Positions 33,378 through 43,261 of a stretch of DNA of 64,000 bases are shown piece by piece. The stretch comes from Silene latifolia. Lineage: Eukaryota > Streptophyta > Magnoliopsida > Caryophyllales > Caryophyllaceae. Made by a program: the position numbers and the translations under genes. The stretch lies in NCBI RefSeq assembly GCF_048544455.1, contig NC_133538.1:447343311-447407310 (forward strand), written 5' to 3'. Positions within the stretch are counted from its first letter, which is position 1; each line of letters starts with the position of its first letter. The notes under the pieces are model-generated. The model did no database searches. It was not told the origin of the DNA and worked only from the letters and a program-made list of their open reading frames with translations.

Positions 33378-36300
33378 ATGCGCAGTCACGGGGTGGTGAA
33401 CTAGTGCCATTTGACCATGAGATAGAGAAATCTTTGCGCGAGTTGAGACGAACACAAAGGATACTACCGACAGAGGAAGAGCCGAGTACTCTGTCAAGCT
33501 ATTACGAGAACAATCTGCTTGAAGAAGACCCGATCTTCACTGTTTCCACTTCTTCACCCGAGACAGTTACTTCTCCGAAATTCCATCCACGGCCGAGGAA
33601 GCAAGTATAGCTAGTCATTCGAGCCGACGGTGAAAAAAACTTATATAAGGGGTTCGAATTACCAGGAGATGCCGGAAGTTCGAACCAAAGCCTTCATACA
33701 TTAGCATGGTTGAGAAGAACTGCGGTTCGGGGAGCTGCAAACGAAGATGCAGCTAAGCATATGGAGACCTTTATTGACTCATCGGCTGTTCCCATACCCC
33801 ACCAACCGGCGTGACCCAAGATCAGATCAAGGAGACCATGTTCATCTTCTCTCTTCGTGATGCCGCAAGGGAGTGGTATAGAGATTTGGACCGGACCGTT
33901 CAGGGGATCACCGATTGGAATTCATTGGCATTGGCATTCTACAAGAAGTACTTTTCTGCTTCAAGGACGATTGCTATTAGAGCTCAAATCACGGGCTTTA
34001 AACAAGGGCCAGATGAGAATTTCCACGAAGCATGGGTCCGATTTAAGAAGTTGGTGCGAACCATACCGCACCATGGGTTCGAAAAGTGGAGCTTGTGCAA
34101 TCATTTCTACACTGGGTTGTACGACGATCGAGGGCCATTTTGGATGTTTGCAGGCCAATGGACGATTTCTTTGAGAATTTGGGAGCAACCAAGGGGTGGA
34201 AGATCATTGACGATCTAGCTACCCACAAGGCCGAGTATGGGAATTCTAGAGGGAACCAGAGGAGAGCTGCTGAATCTTCCTTTGTGGCTGCACTTGAGGC
34301 TCTTACTACGAGATTTGACAAGTATGAGCTAGGAGGAGCTTCTAAAGGTGGGATGTACCAGGTAAATGCTGTGTCAGACGGTCCTTTCGTCTGTGAAAGG
34401 TGTGGAGGTGAGGGCCATGTCTCGAAAAACGCCTAGTCCCTTTGAATCTTGTCTTTGCCTTTCAACACTATAGGCAGACCAACACCTACTATGAGCCGAA
34501 TACCCATCCGAACTTGAGTTGGAGAAGCCAAAATATCCTAAATCCAACTCAAGCTCCGCCGCAGCAGCAACCCTATGTGCCCCCTCATCAAAAGCAACAA
34601 CAATATCAGAAACCTCCTTATATGCCGCAGCAGCAACAATCGCAGAATTCTGAATTTTCCGAGCTTAAGAACCTGTTGCTAAAGGAGTCCCAAGCAAGAG
34701 AGGCCGGGATGAATCTACTAGAGAGCCAAATTGCTCAATTGGCTAGCAAAAGCAACACTCGAGCTCCCGAACACTTGCCGACTCAACCTGAACAAAAGGA
34801 GACCCTAAATGCCATCACTTTGAGGAGTAGGTCCACCCTTGATGGTCCTGCCATGGTCGAGGACGCTGTTGAAAAAGATGAGCCGGAAACAAGTCAAAAG
34901 AAAGTTTCAACGAAAAAATTAAAGAAATGTCTCTACAGGTATATCGGTCGATCGATCGATATACCTAGTCGATCGACTGAAGCACGGGTTACAGGAGCTT
35001 CTGGAACTGTACATCTCAGTCGATCGACTGAGGACAGTAGTCGATCGACTGAGATCGCTGCTGATGCTGAGGAATTTCGTCCTTTAATGCCAAATAATCT
35101 GCGAGACCACTTGTTTCGGGGTACCACAGTCCCGAAGACTTTAGGACAAGACCCGAGTGCTGATGGGTCGATCCCGGTCCCGAAGTTCGACCCAATGACG
35201 GTTAATGGCTCACATTTGAGACGGCCTGAAGAGGGGTCTAGCTTCAACAAAGAGAAGGTGACGGACTTTCAGCCTAAGTCCAAGGATGCTGGCGCGCGTG
35301 ATTTGGAGGAGAGGGCTAAGGTCCTTCTTATAGCCCCTTATCCGTAGTTTGAATGTACAAGTCCCTTTCCTTGAGTTAGTAAACCAAGTGCCCGCTTATA
35401 CTAAATTTATGAAACAACTTTTGTCCAAAAAGCGGTCACTTGAAACAGTGCACACTGTCGCACTTACTAAGGAGTCTTGCTCCTATCTGTCTCACATTGC
35501 GCCCCATAAGTTAGAGGATCCGGGTAGCTTTTATGTTCCTTGCAAAATAGGTACCTTCTCTATTGAGAAGGCATTGTGTGATCTAGGGGCTAGTATAAGC
35601 GTCATGCCCTTGAGTTTAGCTAGGAAGCTTAAGTTGACCCGGTTTGCTATCACAGACATGACAGTTCAGATGGCCGACCGATCTGCGGTCGAGCCTATAG
35701 GAGTCCTAGAGGACATACCCGTCCAAATAGGGAAGTTTTTCTTCTCTGTTGACTTTATTGTCCTTGACATGCCTGAGGATGCCCATATACCGATCATCCT
35801 AGGTAGGCCGTTTCTGCACACTGCTGGTGTAGTTATTGACGTAGGCTCTGGAACTTTGACCTTCAAAGTTGGGAAACATTCTATCATTTTTGCCCAACCT
35901 GCTAAAAAGAAGGACCCCATGTGGCCTATTACTTGTAATACGGTTTCTGAAAAGAAATTGTACTTTGTGCTTCCTGAATTGCCTGTCTCTATTACTACTC
36001 CCGTGTTAACCCCTCCGCCCCCCGCATTGGGAGCGAAAGGAGGAAGAATATGTTGTTTTAGACATTGCAGAGCTGGTTTGGGGAAGGATGTGTTTGCAGT
36101 CACTCTAGCTGCGACAAAGCCTATCATTCAAAGAGGAGGTCTTGGTTGCCTGAGCTATGGAATTGATGAGATAGTTGATGACGAGCCAGTCAAAGCAAAG
36201 GATTCCGACTTGGATTCCGATGAGCCCAAAGAAACCCTTGATTGGGGAGATGACGAAGTTGATCCGTTGAGCTCTCCGACTGTCGAAGCTGAGAAGGGTG

Positions 36301-36380
36301 CAGCTGATAAGATGAGCACCATTGAGGCTACCTCTAGTAGCCGTGGCCGACGAAGTGGGCCATACCGTGGTCCTTCTTGA
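33378..36380 (+). pseudogene. Nb gag-protease polyprotein (near-complete, frameshifted)
   Basis: The ATG at 33378 matches the Na start. Gag blocks are MTQDQIKETMFIFSLRDAA, REWYRDLDRTVQGITDW, YKKYFSASRTIAI and FKQGPDENFHEAWVRFKKL (33811-34090). A frame change near 34130 is followed by a helical part and a knuckle CERCGGEGHVS (about 34390) whose last Cys is lost at a frame change. Then come a Gln/Pro-rich stretch, a linker with palindromes (34945-35053), a second frame change near 35335, and the protease (CDLGASISVMPLS near 35580, IPIILGRPFLHTAG near 35790). The acidic Ser-rich tail ends at TGA 36378-36380. Length is about 1000 codons. The lineage's gag packages RNA and its protease cleaves gag. 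Confidence 0.85.
34945..35053. repeat. Palindrome pairs inside the Nb gag-protease frame
   Basis: Centres are 34951.5/34972.5 and 35023.5/35044.5, two pairs each exactly 21 bp (7 codons) apart. They encode repeated RSTE/RSID-like tetrapeptides in an otherwise unstructured linker. Confidence 0.95.
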
Positions 36381-36963
36381 TCAACTATTAGTTGATCGAG
36401 CTCGTTATAAACTTCATTTTATTTGCTTATGTTAAACCAATTTTTATTGCTTTTTGTGTGCGCGAAAACTTCGCATTTTATTTCGCTTATTTAGGATTTT
36501 TAAGTACTTTAGACTTTATTCTGGGTTTTGCGCAGTTTTGGGCGCGTATTATTGTGCATTTGCAGGTTTTAGACCTCGGTAGCTCTAGTTATTGAGCTAA
36601 TACGAAGAATTAAGATGTCGCAAAGAAGAGTTTTCAGATCGATCGACCGCCTATATAGTCGATCGATCGATTTGCGATTTACGACTCTGAGCTACTGTTC
36701 ACGCCCACTTGATCGATCGACCGATCTTCTTGGTCGATCGACCACTGCTGCTGCTGTATTTGTTCACGACCTCTCCCCTGCTGTGTTTGGTCAATTTGCG
36801 GACTTAAGGGAGTTCTCTACCCCCTTTTATCTTCCGTAAAATTCATATATTTCTTCTGATTTTCTCATTTATGCACAATTTTACCGCTTCAAAATTGTTT
36901 TCTCGATCTTATGCGTGGTATTTTTCTCTCTTTTCGTGCACTTATGGTAGCATCATAGCTATC

Positions 36964-36999
36964 GAAACCTCCTAGCTCACGCTGGTTTGGGGAGGTTTC
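36964..36999 (+). promoter_or_regulatory. Hairpin H1 (Nb copy)
   Basis: Arms GAAACCTCC (36964-36972) and GGAGGTTTC (36991-36999) pair perfectly over 9 bp with an 18-nt loop ending CTGGTTTGG. The 3' arm overlaps GGTTTGGGGAGG, a purine tract like the LTR-proximal one. Confidence 0.72.
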
Positions 37000-37101
37000 C
37001 TTTGCGCTTAAAGTCTTGTGAGTTCCTAATTTCTTTACTTCATGTCATATTTATTTATTTCTCGCAAATTCCCATTTCTCTTTTCTTCATTATATGATTT
37101 T

Positions 37102-37121
37102 GCACAATGGGGACATTGTGC
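37102..37121 (+). promoter_or_regulatory. Hairpin H2 (Nb copy)
   Basis: GCACAATG-GGGA-CATTGTGC: a perfect 8-bp stem with a GGGA loop, followed by GATTTAGTTTGGGAAAGGG. Confidence 0.75.
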
Positions 37122-37292
37122 GATTTAGTTTGGGAAAGGGTTTTGCGTCGCATATCATTTGCTTGCATTCACGTTTACATTTTGTCTTGCATTGTTGTTT
37201 ATTTCTTCATATACATCAAAAATCAAAAAAAAAAAATTGATAAATTTCAAAAAAAAAAATTCCCATAAAATGCATGTTTATTTTAGCATATA

Positions 37293-37311
37293 GGTCGAGT
37301 CGGAACGGTAG
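37293..37311 (+). promoter_or_regulatory. Conserved 19-nt motif (Nb copy)
   Basis: GGTCGAGTCGGAACGGTAG is identical in C (56178-56196), with one change in Na. The flanking sequence is AT-rich and much less conserved. Confidence 0.75.
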
Positions 37312-38572
37312 TATTTCTATGATGATTTTGCATCTGCGCCTGTTTTGCCTGAGCCTTTGCTAGATTAACATGTTATTAGTATAATCGTTTATGCATATCT
37401 ACGAGTTTTCGTTAATTTATTTGCTGGACTTGAGACCTGACTTAGAAAATTGGCAAACTACATCATAATTCTGAGATTTAGAGCCTATAACTGGTGACAT
37501 CTATGACCGGTTTATTTAGGAATGTGAGTAGTACTCCTTATGAGACATGTTTCCTTAATTTGCATAAATATGAATTTGAGCTACTTAATACCTGTATGCA
37601 TTCGGTTTGTGGTTTGTTGACACATGTGGTAGAGGTTTTCCTTTATTCATTATGCCCATAAGCTCCACACTGCCAAAAATAGCTTTTTTTGTCCCGTTAA
37701 CCACATCCTACATATAGCTTGCCCTTGTCAAGCTAGTAGTTTACGTTTTTGGGATTGTTACTTCGTTTTTGGTGATATTTGCTCGATTGAGATGTTGTTT
37801 GGAAAATGAAAAAGGAAAGAAAGAAACAAAAGAAAAAAAAAAGAGAGAAAAAGACTCGAAAAAAAAAAAGAGTTATGTACTGTTCAAGGCAGTCGATCGA
37901 CTGACCAATTGGGTCGATCGACTGAAGATCCGAGAAAAAAGTCAATTCGCATAATTTAATCCTTATCTTTTGGCGATTTTTGCTCCCATGTTTCATTTAT
38001 ATTTTATGGGGAGTGTATTGATTTAATATTTTGGAGACTGTGAGTTTTGTGCTTGCTATAGCACCGTTTCGTTTGATTATGAGCAAGAAGTTGGATGTTG
38101 CCACTTGGTTCCGTTTTGGTACTAGCTTGATCACCTGTACCTCCACTTTACCATAAAATGTTTTGCCTTTTCTTACCCATACCTCACATATCCCATATAC
38201 ACCTCGGCATGTGTCATTGGTCATCTGTTTGGTTGGAATGCATATGTACGGTCATAGAGATCATTTTCATATTCTATTGCTGGCATGTTTTCATAGGTCG
38301 TAGTTAGGTGAGAGTCACTACAAAATTAATTCTTTCTATCTTACATATATTCACCTGTACTTATTGAGTGATTTGAGCGGCCCGTGAGAGTCCAATTTGA
38401 TAAGTCTATACAATTGCGATTCAAAGATATCTTTAACGACTACATAACTCGTTTGCATGATTCACATTACTAATTGATTGTTGGTTGTGCATTAAATTGG
38501 TTTAGGCTTAACAGTTTGCATTTCGCTCTGAGATTGAACTCGTTCCATTAGGTCGTTAGATCGAGTCTAGTT

Positions 38573-38611
38573 CTTGCTTGGGGACAAGCAAGGGTTTGGT
38601 TTGGGGAAGTT
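38573..38611 (+). promoter_or_regulatory. Hairpin H3 and polypurine tract of Nb
   Basis: CTTGCTTG-GGGA-CAAGCAAG (38573-38592) is a perfect 8-bp stem. It is followed by GGTTTGGTTTGGGGAAGTT and the 3' LTR at 38612. Confidence 0.78.
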
Positions 38612-40147
38612 TGATGCGTGTCTTTTATATGATGTTTTACATCCCATTCTACACGCATTTCAGAGCTCATTCTTGTAGTTTATGCTGCATTTCTCCCTAT
38701 TTCCGTCTACTTTCGTATTTTGTACATTATTGCAGAAATGTGAAGAATCCAGCGGAAATCGAGCTAAATCCGTCCCCAAGTATCCTACATTGCATTTGAC
38801 GTGAAGTATTCACCCGAGGAACGAGCTTGGTGCGCAATTCAAGGTCCAAAAGACAAGTCCACGAGTTTTAAGAAGTCAAGTAGCGACTCAAGCGATCGAT
38901 CGACCATCACCCTCGGTCGATCGACCAATGTTCGGTTCCGAGAAGCTACTCAGTATAGTGAGGACCATTCGATCGACCACCTACCTTAGTCGATCGACCA
39001 CACTCTTTGCCCAGGACGTGAATTAAAAGACCGAGGAACTTGAAGCCCGTTAAGTTTAGGTTTTGGAATAATTGTTACGTGAACTTTCTATATAACGTAA
39101 CTGAGAATACCTAGTTTAGCATCAAGTCTATTATTCAGTTTTTCATCCAAGTTTTACCTAAGTTTTATTCAGTAAGTTTCCGCATACGGATCTTGAAAGA
39201 TAATTAGGGTTTGGGATTGTTGAGCATTGGATTTTCGGTCCTTAATAACTAATCTTTCCTCTGCAATTCGGTATTCTTCTGCCCTAATTTTAGTTCATCT
39301 TTATTTTATCAATAGTTTAGAATTGCTAGCTAGTTTCCCGCAACCAATTTCATTGTTTATGTTAATTGCTTTCTTTACCGTTTTAAGCATGAATTCAGTA
39401 GCTAATTTCATCGTCAATGTTATTGTTTTCACCCTTAGCATGAGTAGCTAAATAGTTTGTGCTAGGATGTAGGCGAATTGTAGCATAGGCGGCATTAGAT
39501 TAGACACGGCCTGAACCCGCGTGTTGGTCGATCGACCACCTTACCCGGTCGATCGACTGACCTCGTGAGCTTATTTCGTTTTAATTGATTTTAATTGTTG
39601 TATTTAACGAATCGAATGCATGCGACCAGTTAGATACTCTTTTATGACTGACCCAATAGATCGAAAGATAGGGTAAGTTGTTAGACCATCAATTGAATCG
39701 AGTAAACTGTGCTAAGATCGAAAGATAGGTATAGTTTAGACCGTTAGTCACTTTTCGGAACGAAAGTTAGTATTAGTGATATTAGGGACCTATAGCGAGA
39801 TCGAAAGATGCTATTTGTTAAGAGTGGACCGAGAGGACCTCTTTATTTCCCGCCTCACCAGTGTTGACTCAGACCGACTTAGTTTGCTGCCGCCGAAGCT
39901 ATAATGAACCGATCATCCTAGTACCCCTTTCTTTATCTGTTAAACCGTCTTTTTAGTTTATTATCTTTATCTGTTCTTAGCTATAGATCATTTCAACTCA
40001 ACCCCCACAATTGTTACCTTAGACTGAATATAAATCAACTAGAATTTACATCTGCCTCCTTGTGGTTCGACCCTGTTACCACTAGCCTAGGTTAGTCTTA
40101 ATAGGAATTATAAATTTTATCTTTGGTACTCACAACGACGGGTATCA
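38612..40147 (+). repeat. 3' LTR of Nb (1536 bp)
   Basis: It starts TGATGCGTGT and ends GACGGGTATCA. Palindrome pairs lie near 38899.5/38920.5 (21 bp apart), 38970-38997 and 39526-39562. The CTACC duplication follows at 40148-40152. Confidence 0.93.
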
Positions 40148-40642
40148 CTACCAATCAAGAAACATAACAAAAACCCCCAATCCCAAAATTAGGGTTTAAC
40201 GAAACTTAACGAAATACTATAAAATTGGTATGTAGATCTTACCCTCGACACAAGGATTACAAAGGTATAAAGAACGATGGAATCCGACCTCTCGAGCTCC
40301 GGGATTTGTCAGTAACACGGAAGAATGCGAATAACGTAACTTGAATCTCTTTTCAATGTGATTAGGTTTGTAAAAGTGTTTTGTAAAGATGACGGAAAGA
40401 TTTATATATATTAATCCGTGTTATTAACAAAACCCGACAAAACATCACCCGTAAACCGGCTACTCGATCGAGTAACTGACATACTCGATCGAGTGTCGGC
40501 TACTTTATCGAGTACCTAAGGCTACTCGATAGAGTACCCTACAGGTCAGAAACTATTTTAAAAAAATGCAAAACACCCTTACTCGACAGAGTAAGGCCTA
40601 CTCGATAGAGTACCCAGAGACTCATAAAACCGTAGTATTACA

Positions 40643-40913
40643 AGTTCCGACCGCCGAGGATCCTATCACTTTATATTGTGATAACAGTGAGGCAATTTTT
40701 CAAGCAAAAGAGCCTAAGTCTAGTAATAAGTCTAGACACGTACTTAGAAAATTTCAGGTAATTATAGATTTAATTGAAAGGAAGGAAATTAAAGTTTGTA
40801 AGGTTCGGACATCTGACAACATCGCTGATCCTTTAACCAAATCATTGTCTCAAGCTAAACATGATAGTCATGTAGTTTCTATAGGATTAAGACGAATGCC
40901 AGAATTGTTGTAA
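40643..40913 (+). pseudogene. Copia G RNase H C-terminal part
   Basis: After the AGTTC duplication the copia pol resumes with DPITLYCDNSEAIFQAKEP (catalytic Asp in the CDNS block), SRHVLRKFQVI and DNIADPLTKSLSQAKH, and stops at 40911-40913. The frame is shifted against the left part. A 4-nt excess (TGTA within GTATGTA, 24969-24975) at the break site may be the cause. This is typical copia RNase H, which removes the RNA strand. Confidence 0.88.
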
Positions 40914-41678
40914 ATTATGCGATATGTAATAATTAAGATATTGTATTTATTATTTCATATATGATAATTACATTTGTCGTTGTATTCAGTTTTTATATCT
41001 GAATTTAAATACTTTGTTTTGTCCAAATAGGTTGTATTGACAATGTCGAACCCTTTTAAAGTGAAATGGATTAACATTGTATTTTGTCCCTAGTTACTTA
41101 ATGAGGTGACGTCTCAGAGTGACTAGATTGTAAGGCGATTGATGACAAGTTCGGTTGTCATTTGGTCATATTGGTGGCTGGTCAATTACATAGGCAGATT
41201 GTGAGAAGACTTGTCGGATAGTGTCCGTTTATAGAGTCCTTTTGTTGCTGGATCGTGGCAAGGATTTCTATTTATTCCTTCGAGTCAATTCTTTAGACTG
41301 ACGACTATTTGTCTGAGTTGGTACGGTTTTTTGGTGATTTTGATTTTTGCTCTAGGTCGTGCCGTAAAAGGAGGCTAATAGGCATCTACTGGGTCATTGT
41401 GATCTGTATCGAACAAAGAAAATACGTCAACAGGATTTTCCATCCGTGTCATATTTTATCTCAAGGCCACTCGAGGAGAGGTGACTGGAAATGCGTGGCT
41501 ACGCTCGGATGAGATCTATAGTAGATTATCCGGTCAGACATTCATTCTCCGGATCGAGGAAACCACTTTATGATATGATCACGTGCAAGAACGACCTAAA
41601 AGACATCTTGCATTGAGTGCGAGATATTATTGGACAAGAGAATTGGTAACGCACACTTGTGTCGGACAAGTGGGAGAT
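40914..41678 (+). other. Copia G 3' untranslated region
   Basis: This is non-coding sequence between the pol stop and the LTR. The end ACAAGTGGGAGATTG (about 41668-41680) is the purine tract commonly found just before copia LTRs. Confidence 0.75.
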
Positions 41679-42979
41679 TGTTGGAGTGAGTGTCCTCCTC
41701 AATAGTGCGTCTACATAATAAATCTCGTATAAGGAATATCAGGGATTTATTTTATATATTTGTCAGTTGATCAACGTTTATCGGTAACGCTCGACTGACT
41801 AGAGTTTGATGTTACTGTCGTGTGATGGCGGTGATCAACTGATCCCTTTAGGTCACACCTATAGGATGACGCCCAAATGGAAAAAAAATTAATTATTTGT
41901 ATGAGATACAATATAATTAATTTCTTGTATTAAGTCAAGTGAATGTATTTTTTGATGATGAGTTACGAACTTGGGCCAAGGGGATTTATTAATTAGTTAT
42001 ATGATAATTAATTAATAAATATTAATTAGAATTTATTAATTAATAGTTAATTAATTATTTTTATACGGTATGTGTGTATATTGTGAGGCGGAGGTAATTA
42101 GCTATTAATATTTACAAAAAATTATAAAATTAGCTAATAAGGGTTCATAAGACACATTTTATATTGATAAAATGGTCTAATAATTTCTTAATAGTTAAGA
42201 GGTCATTAATTGTTAATTTGTATTATTTAAGTGTTAAATAATCAAATTAATATTTAATCATATAAGATAATTAAATATAAGACTTATAAGCATTTGTGGG
42301 ACAAATGTCGAAAATCAAAATGGACCAAAATAATAGTTGTGGGTTGACACTTGTATAAGATAAGTGTTATTACATGTGGCATAACCCACTAAGAAACGTT
42401 TAACTCATTTCTTTACATTTCCTTCTCTATAAATACCTCACTATTTACACTCATTTGATGATCTTTTTTAGACCAAAAATCCTCCAAATAAGTCCCTTGG
42501 TCATGCATTTTTAAGAGAAAAGAAAGAAAAAAAAAATCTTATTTTCTTCATATTTTCTCATCAAAACTTGATCAAATTGTTGATCATCATCAAAATAATT
42601 CACAAAACTATAATATACATAAACTAATATTATTAGTGTAATAATATTATATAGTATACAAGGTTATCCTACTAATTATCTAGTTAGTAATTATTAGGAT
42701 TTTTGAGTTTAATCTTGGGTGCAACCATAGGAGATCACCTAGTTTGGTGATTAAGGTTCTAGGAGGATCATCCATCATCATATTAGCTCAAGAACTACAA
42801 TAGGAAGGAGTCCTATTGTGGTGCCCTTATTACCATCTTTACCAATGTGAGGATATTTTCTTCTTTTCTCTTAATTATGGTAATTAGATTGCATGCATTT
42901 AGATTTTAGACCATCACATAAAATTAACAAGTAATTTTATTATTACTAAGATGGTCTTAGATGGTCTAAACTACTAACA
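41679..42979 (+). repeat. Copia G 3' LTR (right end approximate)
   Basis: It starts TGTTGGAGTG directly after the purine tract. The right end is chosen at ...CTACTAACA (42979), a TGTT...AACA pairing, and is uncertain because the partner LTR lies outside the window. The interior is very AT-rich, with a TATA box at 42428. Confidence 0.65.
42428..42435 (+). promoter_or_regulatory. Candidate TATA box in the copia G LTR
   Basis: TATAAATA in a CTCTATAAATACCTC context is a standard plant TATA setting. Transcription would start about 30 bp downstream, marking the U3/R boundary. Confidence 0.6.
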
Positions 42980-43156
42980 ATTATACTAACCATATTCGAG
43001 TGAATAATGTGTAAATTCCCCAAATCTACAATACATTAGCTTCTCTATTATCAAAAGATTTCAAGAACTAGAGATATCTTGCCTTTTGTGAATAGCAAAA
43101 TAAGCAAAAATTTGTTCCCTACATCCAATCCCAAAACTTTATCAAAAGAAATAGGT

Positions 43157-43172
43157 TGAGTAATTTAAAGTT
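43157..43172. repeat. 16-bp direct repeat, left copy, flanking the TPR gene copy
   Basis: TGAGTAATTTAAAGTT recurs exactly at 45236-45251. The length and AT-richness fit a target duplication made by LINE-type retroposition. Confidence 0.85.
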
Positions 43173-43261
43173 TTTTTTAGACAAGTGTGTACTATTTTAT
43201 ATAAACCATTAAAAAAGGAGATTACATACTATACGATTACAACCAAGCAGAACAAAACTAA

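Larger units (their letters stand above)
36381..38572 (+). other. 3' non-coding internal region of Nb
   Basis: No supported gene. It holds palindromes (36639-36748 and 37893-37923), hairpin H1 (36964-36999), hairpin H2 (37102-37121), an A-rich stretch (37215-37262), the conserved 19-nt motif (37293-37311) and a purine-rich zone (37800-37872). The order matches Na and C. Confidence 0.68.
31733..40147 (+). mobile_element. Element Nb: Athila-like gag-protease LTR element without pol (8415 bp)
   Basis: It is complete: 5' LTR 31733-33253, PBS, gag-protease 33378-36380, 2.2 kb of conserved 3' non-coding region, hairpin and purine tract, 3' LTR 38612-40147, TSD CTACC. No RT, RNase H or integrase motif is seen in the 2.2 kb after the protease or on the opposite strand. 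It is the best-preserved member of the Na/Nb/C group in the window. Confidence 0.9.
24979..40642 (-). mobile_element. Element B: non-coding (LARD-like) relative of element A, minus strand
   Basis: The LTRs begin TGTAACACCC and end AGTATTACA on the plus strand, the inverse of A-type LTR ends. The PBS for initiator tRNA-Met is perfect and the leader is homologous to that of A (30680-30810 inverse against 13300-13440). It has the same palindrome array type. The 4.5-kb interior has no gag or pol motif on either strand. The TSD AGTTC is perfect. The right (5') LTR is interrupted by Nb. It probably depends on the enzymes of an A-type partner. Confidence 0.85.
30838..40642 (-). repeat. 5' LTR of element B, interrupted by Nb
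   Basis: Segments 30838-31732 and 40148-40642 together match the other LTR (24979-26353). Nb is inserted between them with the duplication CTACC at 31728-31732 and 40148-40152. Palindromes are at 40460-40615. Confidence 0.92.
23027..42979 (+). mobile_element. Copia G: Ty1/copia retrotransposon, 3' part, hosting the CACTA and element B
   Basis: The order integrase core, RT, RNase H is that of Ty1/copia. Sequence runs 23027-24978, is interrupted by B, and resumes at 40643 to the pol stop (40913), a 3' untranslated part and an LTR (about 41679-42979). The 5' LTR, gag and protease lie on the far side of the CACTA, outside the window. Lineage within copia is not assigned. Confidence 0.85.

Noticed and set aside
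35666..36127. Minus-strand open frame of about 153 codons
   Set aside because: It is antisense to the Nb protease region and mirrors the Na case.
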